DNA from: Tillandsia leiboldiana
Taxonomy: Eukaryota; Streptophyta; Magnoliopsida; Poales; Bromeliaceae
Reading direction: 5' to 3'
Assembly (NCBI GenBank): GCA_029204045.2
Contig: JAQNDB010000465.1
Location: 1-64,000, forward strand
DNA: 64,000 nt
The translations under genes were made by a program, and so were the position numbers. Of this stretch, positions 1 through 11,794 are shown in pieces. The notes below the pieces were generated by a model that saw only the letters and a list, made by a program, of their open reading frames with translations, was not told the DNA's origin and made no database searches. How positions within the stretch are numbered: the first letter of the stretch is position 1; every line of letters begins with the position of its first letter.

Positions 1-1767
1 GGACCCCCTGTGACTGAGAAGCCGAGCCCAAGTGGCGTCGACGCCAGCCCCCGCCGTGCCGCCGACGCGGGAGGAACACCGCCCCCCTCCTTCATTTCTC
101 GGCGAGGTGAGTTCTTGGGAATCTTGGTTTAAATTCTTCCATGGACCCTAGCATCGGTTCTAAACACCGTGGGGGACCATCCTGGTGCAGCCCGTGTCGC
201 CGTCGTCCGACCCTGTCGCCGGGGGCGGGAGCAAGATCTCGCCGGAAAAACCTTGTTCTTGGCCGATCTCGGGCGCGGCTACATCCAACCGTTGGAAAAA
301 CATGATCAGCCACGGTGGAGATCGTCCCTCTCGTCGAACTGCAGCATCTCCACGAAGTGTAGGACCATCAGATAAAAATCGAGGCCGATTCGGGTTGCCC
401 TAGATCCAGTCTTCTTCTTCCTTGGCCGCGTCTCACCGCCCGGCGCCGCCGCTGCCTGACGTCACCGGCCACACTGCAAGAAGCTTCCTGGCGCCGAGGA
501 GATCAACTTGGGCCAGGTTGCACCGGCCCAAGAGCCGCCGGCCGGAATCCGCCATTAGAGCTCTCTCTCTCTTCACCGAGCTTCGTCGCGGCGATCGCCG
601 GGGTTCCGCGCAGTGGGTAAGTGACCTAGGTAAGTTCCTTAATCATGAATATGACCTTTCGTGAAGTTGCATGTGGATCCTAACGTAGGGGTGTGCCCAT
701 TGTAGTTGCACCATCTTGCATCCAAGCTTGACCTCGGCCCGCCGCCGTCGCATCGGAACGCCGGCCACCGACCTAGGTTCAGTTCTAAACATCTCCTAAA
801 TTATTTCTATCAACTTGGTTTGGTCGGTGGGCCTCTGTTAATTAAGTTGTTCCAATCTTGTTCCATATACAATAGGGTGGGTTTTTCCGGCCGCCGTCAC
901 CTCCGGCCACTGGTGTTGGGTCAGACCTAACCCAATCACTTTCTACAGAGGTCTTGATCTCGTGCTCACTCGTGTTCCTGGTTGAACCAGGTTTGTTGCA
1001 TGATAGCCCAACCCGAGCCTCTGCTTTAAGTGAGGTGTTACTCCGGCAATATTTCCGGCCAGTCCTCGGCTAGTTTCAGGTGAGCATCATACTTCTCAGT
1101 TGTTAGTGTACATGAGCTCCAGTTTAGCATAGTTATATCTAGTGTTTAGCATCTATTAGTGAAGTAGTGACTTGAGCCCTAAGAGTTTATGGGCCAACTT
1201 TGTGGTTGGGCCTGGTGCAAGCCCAAGCCCATGAGCACGAGCTTTGCCTCGTCGTTTCGGACACGCTGAAACTTACGGCGCCGTCTTTAGCTTCCTGGTT
1301 TGAAGAACGAGTCAAAACAACGGTTATAAAGGTGTATTTATAGCAATACTTCGATAGAGGAAATTATGTTTTGGTCCCTGTCTGCCCGAACATCAAAATT
1401 ATGATGTTTAGGGACAGCAGGTGTAGTGGACGATATTCGGTTATTTTTAGACCGTTGGCGGGTCAGGATTGGAGGGTCAGTGGATTTTCGGGAATTTCGT
1501 TGTTTAAGCCTAGTTTCGGCTAAGTTCCCCGTTTTAGCGACATGCTATTGTAGTGTGGTCGGATGGCTATGAGTGAGTCTAGTTCTAACCACAGTTTCTG
1601 TTCAGTGCCCAGCAGTTCAGCACCAGTCTAGTCTAGCGGGAGGTCGGGATCGGCCTACATTCGGGGGGCTCGTTCGACTGACTTCGAGGTGGGTTTTTTT
1701 TATTTGAAGACTTAGCATGGCATTCCGACACTTGTAACCAACTATATTGTGCGTTTAACTGTGATAT
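1..1767 (+). repeat. GYP-1 5' LTR, left segment
   Basis: Aligns with 16132-17904 of the 3' LTR, with scattered substitutions and small indels. It ends at the target duplication gatat (1763-1767), where GYP-2 is inserted. Short open frames here are in GC-rich LTR sequence present in both LTRs and show no protein family I recognise. No host gene is visible. Confidence 0.9.
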
Positions 1768-3691
1768 TGTAGAGTCCGGGCGTTCCAATGCCTTCGAATA
1801 CCCTTATTTTTGACGGGACTGTTAGGAAAGCTTTTAACTGTGTTTCTGCAATGGATGGCCTGGACCGCGAGTATTTTTCTGCGATTGAGCTCGAAAAACG
1901 GAGGACGGCAAAGCGAACGGATTCAGATTCCGATTTACGGATCTCCCAGAATAGGGTCAAATCGTTTGCTTTTGAGTGGTGCATCGGGATCCGTGCCAAG
2001 TGGCCGGCACGCTTTTCGAGGTGATCGGACGGGATCCTGCTGTGATCGGACCTTTCATCTTTTTATGTCAGTGGGTTATTTTAGCTTTTGGGTGGTACCT
2101 CGACCTGTCGGTTTTTCGTCTTGGGTCCTAATTTAATATTTTCAGCTGTTAAGGAAGGGGGTTGAAATTCAGAAATTTTTGGGCGGATCGTCGGGGTTGC
2201 GGGTATTTTTAGGTGGTAGAGCTCGCAAAACGGTGAACGTGGCGCAATCGGATTTGAATTCCGACCCCGGGATCTCCCAGAATTAAATTTTTAAGTTTTA
2301 CCATCAGTTTGGGCGCACCGAAAGCCGTACAGGAGATCGGCACGTTTTTCGGGGTAATCTAGACCCCTCGTTGCATCCCGACTATTTATTTTAATTGTGT
2401 TTGGGGATTTAGGGTTTTCATTTGGGCGTTATGTCATTTCTGGGTGCGTGCGAGGGGGGGAAAAACCCCAATCCATATTTCCTCTCTTTTCAACCGTGGG
2501 CGTGTGAGGAACCGAGGCGACGAGACGGAGATGGGGAGAAGGAAGGACGATCGCACGTCTTGCGGAACCCGGCGAACGAGAGCGGGACGATCCTCTTCCT
2601 TCCTCCCTCACCGGCGAAAACAAGGTGAGCGGTTCGGGTCTCCCCGGTTATTTTCGATATGAGGTTTCCTTTTGTCGTTGTCTTGGGCAATACAAGGTGT
2701 TGAACGGGAGGCCGTCGCCGCCGTCGTTAAACGGGAGGCCGCAGCCACCGTTGTCGTCTCCACGGGGTCGTCGCCGCAGTCGCCGGGGTCGCGGGGTCTT
2801 AATCGGAGCGGCGCGGGGCGAAAGGGGGGTTACTGTTCATCCCGTACGGCCGCATCGCTGCGCGGTCCATGGGACGCGGCGTGCACCGGCGTACGGCTCC
2901 CGGGCCCATGGGGCGCTGACCCGGTGCACGAATGCGTGCGCCAGGCCGCGCGGTCCACCGGTTGGGCGTGCACCCGGTGTACGCATTCACAGCCCCACCG
3001 CATGGACCCGGCGCGCGCTCCAGCCCGTGCGCGTCCCGGCCCAAGCCGCAATGGCGGCTCACCGTGCCGTGCACCCGGTTTTGCGCGCCGCCGTTTCTGT
3101 CGTGGAACCCGTTCACGCCTGGACCCGTGCACCAGGCTGCAGCCAGAGTGTCCAGAAGCTCCCGTTTTTGGCCCGGTCTTCGCCCCGTTTTTGAGTGTTT
3201 TTGCCGCGACGATGTTTTTTAACAATAATCCTTACTATACGCTTTTTCGGGCCACAGGGTGGGAGGTGTTATAACTGGAAATTTCCGCACACAGTTCTTC
3301 TTCGCGTTCCCAGGTGGGTACCCCTTAGAACATCTTTGTGTATGGTTCCGTTATGGTTTATTTATATCCTGTAAGTGGTGCTGTGGACCTCCGGGGTTAA
3401 TGAACGTCGCGGTTGGAAGACTAGATGGGCAGTTCGCCCCTCCGAACAATAGTAGGCTTGTTTGGAGCGTACTAGCGACGAGGACGGTGATCGGTGTGAC
3501 CAGTCGGACATCGAAAGGTGGGTTTCCTCTCCCGACAGTTATTGAGTCGGGAAACGAGAGCAATTGGTAAGAGCAAAGGTTTGACACGTTGAAATGTTGC
3601 TAACCCCCGTTCATGCTTATGTTTTATTAGCACTATGTTTATGGCGACTGAGGGTCGTTGTGCCCGACGATACATCATGTTCTTGGAGGTG

Positions 3692-3956
3692 ACCGAGGCA
3701 GGTTCTCGGTCTGGCTTATCGAGGTTGGTGCTCGGTCTGGATGGCCGAGGTTGGTGCTCGGGTCGAGGCTCGTGTTACTGCACGCACACCGGCGGCTTGG
3801 CCCCCGCAAGGGTGTGCTTTTCCGGAAAAGTGGTACGTTGACCCGTGTACCCCACGTGATGGTGACGTTAGGAATGGGGGCCCCCGTGAGTGGGGGGTGT
3901 GAGCGGGTGATGCCGAGGTGGGTGCTCGGCAGGGGTTCCCGAGGCAGGTGCTCGGT
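3692..3956 (+). repeat. Array of five short hairpins, GYP-2 5' LTR
   Basis: Five copies of stem-loop-stem at 3692, 3718, 3744, 3912 and 3938. The stems are variants of (A/G/C)CCGAG with CTCGG(T/C), around 7-nt loops of the type G(CA/TT/TG)GGTG or GCAGGTT. Spacing is irregular, so this is not a simple tandem repeat. The 3' LTR carries six such units (10315-10597). Confidence 0.7.
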
Positions 3957-3983
3957 GTGGTTGCCGGGGGAGGTGCCCGGTTT

Positions 3984-4061
3984 GGTATGCACAGGGTTCT
4001 TCATTGTTTGGTATGCACAGGGTTCTTCATTGTTTGGTGTGCACAGAGTTCTTTATTGTTG
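3984..4061 (+). repeat. 26-bp tandem repeat x3 in GYP-2 5' LTR
   Basis: Three head-to-tail 26-bp units starting at 3984, 4010 and 4036, each beginning GGTATGCACAGGGTTC or a close variant. The same array is in the 3' LTR from about 10624. Confidence 0.85.
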
Positions 4062-4744
4062 ATTGCTCCGATTTTTACCATGATTTGCCCTACTTTAGCA
4101 TTATTGCTTTTATTATTGTTTCTGGTCACTGACTTCCCACTCAGTGACAGGTTCGTCTAGTCCATCCAGGGGCGAGTGCTAAGGAGTTGTTGAGGCCGCA
4201 TGAGCAATCTTCTGGCCCTTAGAGGCTACAGATACGGTTTACTTTACCTTCTCGGTTCATTTCATTACGCATTGTAGCTAGTTGTGGATCGCGATACCCC
4301 CGTGGGATCGATGTGGATGTTGGACTATTTTATAACTCTTTTGGTTTGGTGTTTGTTCTTACTTCTTTACTTGGCCGCTTTCAAACTACAAACAAGAAAC
4401 ATGGATAATGTTGCGAAAACCGTTTTAAAAATACGGGTGCCGTGTGAGCGCCATTTTCAAATTCTGTAGATTTATGTGATTTCGAAATTAGTTTTATTAA
4501 ACCTGGTGTCGGGTGGGCATCGATTTCAAATTCTGTGGATTTATGTGGTTTCAAAAATAGTCTTATAAAACCTAATGTCGAGTGGGCATCGCATTCAAAA
4601 CCCTGTGGTTTTATCCTTTCAAAAATAGTCGGCCCCTTTATTACTTGTGGAAATTGATTGTATGTTGTTGAAAATGATTGTATGTGATTGGCAACTGGTC
4701 TAGTGTGGTTAAAGGCATGCTTATGTGAACTTTGTAATCAGGAC

Positions 4745-4801
4745 GCCGTGCAGATACAAAGGAGACTCTGCCCGTTTGCAGAGTGAATTTGTATATGCGG
4801 C
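4745..4801 (+). other. LTR 3'-end hairpin, GYP-2 5' LTR
   Basis: Outer arms 4745-4760 and 4788-4801 pair (one mismatch here, none in the 3' LTR copy, with a TG bulge). Inner arms ACTCTGC and GCAGAGT pair perfectly around CCGTTT. It is followed by GGCGGGTCTG, about 110 bp before the LTR end. Confidence 0.7.
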
Positions 4802-4910
4802 GGGTCTGGGCACGCGCCGGCGGAGATTGGTTTCAAAAAAAATATATATGTGAAATTTTGGGAGCATCGGTGGCTACCGCTCCACGCGTAAAAACCTCCG
4901 GGGCGTGACA

Positions 4911-6940
4911 GATTAAGATGGTATCAGAGAAAACAACTTTAACCACAGTAGTCGCTGTCCAACATCCACAGAAGAATTACCACTCGCTACTAACTAATGA
5001 AATGATCAGGGTACAGGTGCGTAGGGATGCGAGAGTGCGGGATTGTTAAGTTTTGTTTTTCGGTTTAGCCCGGGTGTTGTGCTAGTGTAGTCGGGTTGTT
5101 TTGGAGGTTGGGGTCGAGGCCAGCTGCCACCGGGGTCTTGATGGTTGCGGGGAATCAATGGATTAAGCAACCGGCTCAGGACACGGTGGGACCGCAGACA
5201 GTGTTCATGCACTTGGTGCGGCGGTTAGCACAGCAGATCGATGCGTCGGCCTTTGTTTTTTTTTCGAACCCCTTCCTCTGCGACGTTTTGGTCGTCGTTA
5301 GAAACGGTGACTGGTGGTAGTGTAAACCGCCGGTGTTTGTTAGTGTGTCGGCCGTTTTATCGGTCATGAGTAACTGGGTAGCCTTTTGCCTAAATTCGTA
5401 CCTTCTAGATCTGCTGGTTTGAGGTTACGGCGGGTAGTCGGCCGATTCTTTTGCATCTTGGACAAAGTATGGGTGGGGATGAGAATCCTTCCCCTACGGT
5501 TGCTACCATAGTTCGGCTTTACTATGGACACTGCGATGATTGTAGAGATCGTCGTGGTGGAGTTTTAGGGGTGCTCCTTTAGGTTAAAAAGGAGACCACC
5601 GGGGCTAGTGAATCTAGTTTGTTTGGGCTCGATTTTTGGTTAGGGGGGGGGGGGGGGGGGGGGGTCGTGTCTCGCTTCGCACACGCGTGCGTAAGTGGCG
5701 ACCTTTTATTGGGGTTTAGCCTTTTAAGGGGGTTGTGATGGCGTAGCTCTGGAGCGGGTTCTTGTGTTATGCACAAGAGGGTCGGTTAGGTTGTCTCACT
5801 AGCGGGTTGGCGCGTGATCCCCCGAGCGCGCTTAGTAAACCTAGGCAGTTTGATGACAAGGTGATTTCCGCAGTTATCGTTGCTTATCCCTTCCCGACCG
5901 GATAGGTTTTGGATGGGTAGTCTACTGTATCCGGAGGCCATTGTCTTAGTGGACCTAGAGCTCAGAGTTCTCTCGGTTTGGAGTGTGGCTGTTTCATCTG
6001 AGCGTTTGCGGCTCGGTTCATTGCCCGGTGCTTGGAGGGGCGACGGATGGGGACCGAGCGTCAGTGGTTAATCCAAATGTCGCACCCCTTTCGGTGCTAG
6101 GACGGAATTGGGACCGTATTTCGTGGTTTTTGTCGCCAGCTTCCCATGACCAAGGCATAGTCTTGAGGATTTTGGGTTGCGAGTCTATTGTTTTTGAAGC
6201 AGCGTAGGTCAGCGGGGATCGTGGACTACATGGCACTCTGGCAGTGGTCACCTTCGACTAGGGTGCCTGCATGCAGCTTTTTCTGGGAGGTAGACCTTGT
6301 GGTAGGCCTTGGAGCTGAAGCCTAACTTTAGTTTTGACCGTCGCCCCGGTCGGACGGACCGTCGGAGCGGGTAATCCGGGACGATGGATATGCTCCGAGT
6401 TTGTGACTCGTGTTGGTGACGGGTGGAGGTGGCCCGTGTTGGTGACGGGTGGGAGCGGTCCGTGTTGGTGACGGGTGAGTTCGTTGCTCTGAGGGGAGAT
6501 TTTCTGGTAGTTAGTAACCGAGTCTGTTTTGTTGGCACCTCTTGGGGCCTTGTGAGGGCGTTAGTGTGGTTTTTTCCCTTGTCGTCGATTTAGTTGTTTT
6601 GGACTTTTAAGGGCTCATCGGTACGGGTCGGGCGGTATGACTGGGGTACCTCGACGCATCGCGAGACTTTTGTTGCTGACTGCTCAGCACCGGCAGAGGT
6701 GGTCTGCGGACTGGTGGCGTCGTGACGGGGAACTCCGAGTCTGGAAGCAGGAATACGATGAGGTGCTGGGCACGGTTTGGTTCACGAGGGTACCAGGCGG
6801 ATGTTTGTTACATGGTTTCAGTGGGCCTTGCGTATCGACCCTCTGCATCGCTCACTGACACCCCCGGTTGTAAGGTTTTTCTCCCGACGTTTTCACGACT
6901 GAACTGCGAGGAATACCCCGAGGGATAGGTCATCCTCTCT
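4911..6940 (+). other. GYP-2 interior, 5' part: primer site and untranslatable gag region
   Basis: The primer-binding site TGGTATCAGAG lies at 4919-4929, eight bases after the LTR, and matches the 3' end of initiator-Met tRNA. The following 2 kb should hold gag but no frame stays open long enough to assign. Much of it (about 5030-6780) is recognisably related to the GYP-1 interior at 13060-14340, so it is shared ancestral element sequence rather than host DNA. A run of 22 G lies at 5643-5664. Confidence 0.75.
5643..5664 (+). repeat. Homopolymer G run (22)
   Basis: Twenty-two consecutive G after TA. A run of the same length occurs at 50122-50143. Length of such runs is unreliable in sequence data. 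Confidence 0.9.
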
Positions 6941-8360
6941 TTCGAGCTTCCACCAGACACGCAACCTATCACTTAGGCGCCTTACTGAATGGCTTTCGCG
7001 GAGCTGAGGGAAATCAAGGCACAACTAGAAGATCTTCTGGATAAAGGGTTCATCAGACTGAGGGTGTCACCTTGGGGGGCGCACCCGTTCTCTTCATGTG
7101 AAAGAAGGACGGAAGCGTACGTCTACGCATCAACTACAGGAAGATAAACAAGGTTACAATGGAGAACAAGTCCAGGATTGATGACCTCGTCAATCAACTG
7201 CGAGGAGCACTTGCGGATTACTCTCCGGAATCTCAGGGACCAGAGGCTGTTTGCCAAGTTTAAGAAATGTGAGTTCTAACTTCGCGAAGTGGGCTGGTCG
7301 GGGCACATGGTGTCAGCAACGGGAATCGCAGAGAATATGAGCGGAATTGCCCGACACACGATCCGGAACTGGCAGCAGTCGTCTTCGTTTTAAAGCTTGG
7401 AGACACCACCTTTTGGAGTTCATCGTGATGTGTTTTCAGATCGCCGGAGCCTTAACTTTGGTTCACATAGAAAGAGTGGTTTTTGCGGCAGAGGCGTTGG
7501 TTGGAGTTGCTGAAGGACTCGACTGGTCCATTCAGTATCACCTCGGAAAGGCAAGTGTAGTAGCAGATTTCTTGAGCGGGAAGGGTCAAATCGAGGAGGA
7601 ACCGATAAGCGCGATTACTCAGCAGGACCGGTACGGTCGCGCGACTCTTGTCCTTGATGGTCAAGCCAACGCTACTAGAGAAATCCTGGAAGGTCAGAAG
7701 ACATGCGCACAGATACAGCGTGTTTGAAACAAGATTCCCCCGGACCACGCGAGCGACTTTTCGGCAAATGCGAACGGCGCGATACAATTACGAGGGCGGA
7801 ATTTGCGTGCCCGAGCTGCCAGAGTTGAAGGAAGAGATACTGTCACAGGCGCACTGCGCCCCCTATGTGGTTCATTCGGGAGACACGAAGATGTTCAAGG
7901 ACACGATGCGGTTTGAGTCACAATGGATCGACTGATGAAGTCGGCTCTTTTCCCCACCCATCCGTACGACGTGGACTAGAGACACCCGGCTCGTGCCGAA
8001 CCTTTGGCAAAGTCTACTTTGAACTCGAGAGACTAAACCACACTTCAACACGGCGTTTCACCCCCAGACCTACGGACAGTCCGAGCGAGCGATCCGGATT
8101 CTCGAAGATATGCTTCGACCCTGCGTACTTGATTCAAATGATGGAAGATTACTGCTGTTGAACTTGGAGAGGACCTGAGCTTCGATGAGACACTGGGGTG
8201 AATCTTAGCACGGGAGGACAAAAGTGTTGCGCAGCCGGACGATCCCCTATGCCAAGGTGCTGTGGAGCCACCAGGAAGAACGCGAAGCGACGTGGGAACT
8301 CGAGGCAAAGAGGAAGGGGTGCTACCCAGTTTTACCCGTTGCGGACTCGGGTTAAGTTTT
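6941..8360 (+). pseudogene. GYP-2 pol remnants (RT, RNase H, integrase, C-terminal tail)
   Basis: Collinear fragments of a Ty3/Gypsy polyprotein with frameshifts, stops and deletions. From 6947 the reading resembles the start of reverse transcriptase (LPPDTQPIT, stop, APY, stop, MAFAELREIKAQLEDL, then KGFIR), through SVRLRINYRK to about 7160. NKSRIDDLVNQLRGA follows near 7170. The catalytic F/YxDD segment is deleted, and sequence resumes at ITLRNLRDQRLFAKF and KKCEF, stop, LREVGW (7210-7300). RNase H shows PTHDPELAAVVFVLK (about 7348) and WSIQYHLGKASVVADFLS (about 7525). Integrase traces cover 7880-8130. The tail SRTIPYAKVLWSHQEEREA (about 8236) is the chromodomain-proximal end of Tekay elements. 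It cannot encode a working enzyme. Confidence 0.88.
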
Positions 8361-8391
8361 GAGGACGAAACTTGTTTTAAGAGGTGAGAGT
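8356..8391 (+). promoter_or_regulatory. GYP-2 polypurine-tract region
   Basis: GAGGACGAAACTTG followed by a purine-rich stretch (AAGAGGTGAGAG) directly before the 3' LTR. This is the expected plus-strand primer region and a Tekay-lineage hallmark. Confidence 0.8.
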
Positions 8392-10314
8392 TGTAGAGTC
8401 CGAGCGTTCCAATGCCTTCGAATACCCTTCTTTTTTTGACGGGACTGTTAGGAAAACTTTTCACTGTGTTTCTGCAATGGACTGGCCTGGACCGCGAGTA
8501 TTTTTCTGCAATTGAGCTCGAAAAACGGAGGACGGCAAAGCGAACGGATTCAGATTCCGATTTACAGATCTCCCGGAATGGGGGTCAAAGCTTTTGCTTT
8601 TGAGTGGTGCATCGGGATCAGTGCTAAGTGGCCGGCATGCTTTTCGAGGCGATCGGACGGGATCCTGCTGTGATCGGACCTTTCATCTTTTTATGTCAGT
8701 GGGTTATTTTATCTTTTGGGTGGTACCTCGACCTGTCGGTTTTTCGTCTTGGGTCCTAATTTAATATTTTCAGCTGTTAAGGGGGGGGGGGTTGAAATTC
8801 GGGAATTTTTTGGCGGATCGTCGGGGTTTGCGGGTATTTTTAGGTGGTAGAGCTCGCAAAACGGTGAACGGTGGCGCGATCGGATTTGAATTCCGACCCC
8901 AGGATCTCCCAGAATTAAATTTTTAAGTTTTACCATCAGTTTGGGTGCACCGAAAGCCGTACAGGAGATCAGCACGATTTTCGGGGTAATCTAGACCCCT
9001 CGTTGCATCCCGACTATTTATTTTAATTGTGTTTTGGGAATTTAGGGTTTTCGTTTGGGCGTTATGTCATTTCTGGGTGCATGCGAGGGGGGGAAAAACC
9101 CCAATCCATATTTCCTCTCTTTTCAACCGTGGGCGTGAGGAACCGAGGCGACGAGACGGAGACGGGGAGAAGGAAGGACGATCACACGTCCTGCGGAACC
9201 CGGCGAACGAGAGCGGGACGATCCTCTTTCTTCCTCCCTCACCGGCGAAAACAAGGTGAGCGGTTCGGGTCTCCCCGGTTATTTTCGATATGAGGTTTTC
9301 CTTTTGTCGTTGTCTTGGGCAATACAAGGTGTTGAACGGGAGGCCGCCGCCGCCGTCGTTAAACGGGAGGCCGCCGCCACCGTTGTCGTGTCCACGGGGT
9401 CGTCGCCGCAGTCGCCGGGGTCGCGGGGTTGCAATCGAAGTCGCAGGGGCGAAAGGGGGGTTACTGTTCAACCCCGTACGACCGCATCGCTGTGCGGTCC
9501 ACGGGACGCGGCGTGCACCCGGCGTACGGCTCCCGGGCCCATGGGGCGCAGACCCGGCGCACGAATGTGTGCGCCAGGCCGCGCGGTCCACCGGTCGGGC
9601 GTGCACCCAGTGTACGCCTTCACAGCCCCACCGCGTGGACCCGGCGCGCGCTCCAGGCCGTGCGCGGCCCGGCCCAAGCCGCATTGGCGGCTCACCGTGC
9701 CGTGCACCCGGTCTGTGCCGCCGTCGTTTTCTGTCGTGGACCCGGTCCACGCCTGGACCCGTGCACCAGGCTGCAGCCAGAGTGTCCAGAAGCTCCGTTT
9801 TTGGCCCGTTTCGCCCCGTTTTTGAGTGTTTTTGACCGCGACGACGTTTTTAACAATAATCCTTACTATAGCTTTTTCGGGCACAGGGTGGGAGTGTTAT
9901 AACTTGAAATTTCCGCACACCTTCTTCTTCGCGTTCCAGGTGGGTACCCCTTAGAACATCTTTGTGTATGGTTCCGTTATGGTTATTTATATCCTGTAAG
10001 GGGTGATGTGGACCTCCGGGTTTAATGAACGTCGCGGTGGAAGACTAGATGGGCAGTTCGCCCCTCCGAACAATAGTAGGGTTGTTTGGAGCGTACTAGC
10101 GACGAGGACGGTGATTGGTGTGACCAGTCGGACATCGAAAGGTGGGTTTCCTCTCCCGATAGTTATTGAGTCGGGAAACGAGAGCAATTGGTAAGAGCAA
10201 AGGTTTGACACGTTGAAATGTTGCTAACACCGTTCATGCTTTTGTTTTATTAGCACTATGTTTATGGCGATTGAGGGTCGTTGTGCCCGACGATACATCA
10301 TGTTCTGGGAGGTG

Positions 10315-10597
10315 ACCGAGGCAGGTGCTCGGTCTGGCTTACCGAGGTTGGTGCTCGGTCTGGATGGCCGAGGTTGGTGCTCGGTCGAGGCTCGTGTTAC
10401 TGCAAGCACACCGGCGGCTTGGCCCCCGCAAGGGTGTGCTTTTCCGGAAAAGTGGTACGTTGACCCGTGTACCCCACGTGATGGTGACGTTAGGAATGGG
10501 GGACCCCGTGGGTGGGGGTTGCGAGCGGTGATGCCGAGGTGGGTGCTCGGCGGCCGAGGCAGGTGCTCGGCAGGGGTTCCCGAGGCAGGTGCTCGGT
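10315..10597 (+). repeat. Array of six short hairpins, GYP-2 3' LTR
   Basis: Units at 10315, 10341, 10367, 10533, 10553 and 10579. The first two have ACCGAG/CTCGGT stems, and the fourth and fifth have GCCGAG/CTCGGC, so the outer pair changes from A-T to G-C with pairing kept. The third keeps a G-U pair. The loops are GCAGGTG, GTTGGTG or GTGGGTG. Confidence 0.72.
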
Positions 10598-11385
10598 GTG
10601 GTTGCCGGGGGAGGTGCCCGGTTTGGTATGCACAGGGTTCTTCATTGTTTGGTATGCACAGGGTTCTTCATTGTTTGGTGTGCATAGAGTTCTTTATTGT
10701 TGATTGCTCCGATTTTTACCATGATTTGCCTTACTTTAGCATTATTGCTTTTATTATTATTTCTGGTCACTGACTTCCCACTCTGTGACAGGTTCGTCTA
10801 GTCCGTCCAGGGGCGAGTGCTAGGGAGTTGGTGAGGCCGCATGAGCAATCTTCTGGCCCTTAGAGGCTACAGATACGGTTTACTTTACCTTCTCGGTTCA
10901 TTTCATTACGCATTGTAGCTAGTTGTGGATCGCGATACCCCCGTGGGATCGATGTGGATGTTGGACTATTTTTATAACTCTTTTGGTTGGGTGTTTGTTC
11001 TTACTTCTTTACTTGGCCGCTTTCAAACTACAAACAAGAAACATGGATAATGTTGCGAAAACCGTTTTAAAAATACGGGTGTCGTATGAGCGCCGTTTTT
11101 AAATTCTGTGGATTTATGTGATTTCGAAATTAGTTTTATTAAACCCGGTGTCGGGTGGGCACCGATTTCAAATTCTGTGGATTTATGTGGTTTCGAAAAT
11201 AGTCTTATAAAACCTGATGTCGAGTGGTCATCGCATTCAAAACCCTGTGGTTTTATCCTTTCAAAAATAGTCGGCCCCTTTATTACTTGTGGAATTGATT
11301 GTATGTTGTTGAAAATGATTGTATGTGATTGGCAACCGGTATAGTGTGGTTAAAGGCATGCTTATGTGAACTTTGTAATCAGGAC

Positions 11386-11442
11386 GCCGTGCATATACAA
11401 AGGAGACTCTGCCCGTTTGCAGAGTGAATTTGTATATGCGGC
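11386..11442 (+). other. LTR 3'-end hairpin, GYP-2 3' LTR
   Basis: Outer arms 11386-11401 and 11429-11442 pair fully apart from a TG bulge. Inner arms 11406-11412 and 11419-11425 (ACTCTGC/GCAGAGT) pair perfectly. GGCGGGTCTG follows. Confidence 0.72.
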
Positions 11443-11794
11443 GGGTCTGGGCACGCGCCGGGGGAGATTGGTTTCAAAAAAAATATATATGTGAAATTTT
11501 GGGAGCATCGATGGCTACCGCTCCGCGCCTAAAAACCCCCCGGGGCGTGACAGATATTATGGATAGTCTCTATGGTTCTTGTTATTTGTCATATGTGGAT
11601 GATAGTCTCTATAGTTCTCGCTTCGTGATTATGTACGGTATTCTTGGTTACGATGCTCGAGGCTGCAGCACGCGCACCCGCGGTTTGGCCACCGCAAAGG
11701 GTGCGCTTTTCCTGAAAAGTGGTCTATGACCCGTGTATACCCACGAGGTGACGTAGAGGGGCCCCTATAGGTGTGGGGTTGGATGCGCCAAGGT

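Larger units (their letters stand above)
1768..4910 (+). repeat. GYP-2 5' LTR
   Basis: 3143 bp, from TGTAGAGTCC to GGGGCGTGACA. It contains a TTTAGGGTTTTC motif near 2408, five short CCGAG..CTCGG hairpins (3692-3956), three 26-bp repeats (3984-4061), a roughly 66-bp module repeated about 4430-4640, and a terminal hairpin (4745-4801). Confidence 0.93.
1768..11552 (+). mobile_element. GYP-2: Ty3/Gypsy chromovirus (Tekay-like) nested in GYP-1 LTR
   Basis: Complete but degenerate LTR retrotransposon. The LTRs are 1768-4910 and 8392-11552, both starting TGTAGAGTCC and ending GGGGCGTGACA. It is flanked by a perfect 5-bp target duplication gatat (1763-1767 and 11553-11557). Removing the element and one duplication joins the flanks into the uninterrupted sequence seen at 17890-17920, which proves the insertion. 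The interior (3.5 kb) has a primer site, about 2 kb without recognisable coding, broken pol remnants, and the GAGGACGAAACTT purine-tract region typical of Tekay elements. The LTRs differ by several percent plus indels by eye, so it is not a very recent insertion. Confidence 0.95.
8392..11552 (+). repeat. GYP-2 3' LTR
   Basis: 3161 bp, same ends as the 5' LTR, followed by target duplication gatat (11553-11557). It carries six hairpin units (10315-10597), the 26-bp array (from about 10624) and the terminal hairpin at 11386-11442. Confidence 0.93.
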
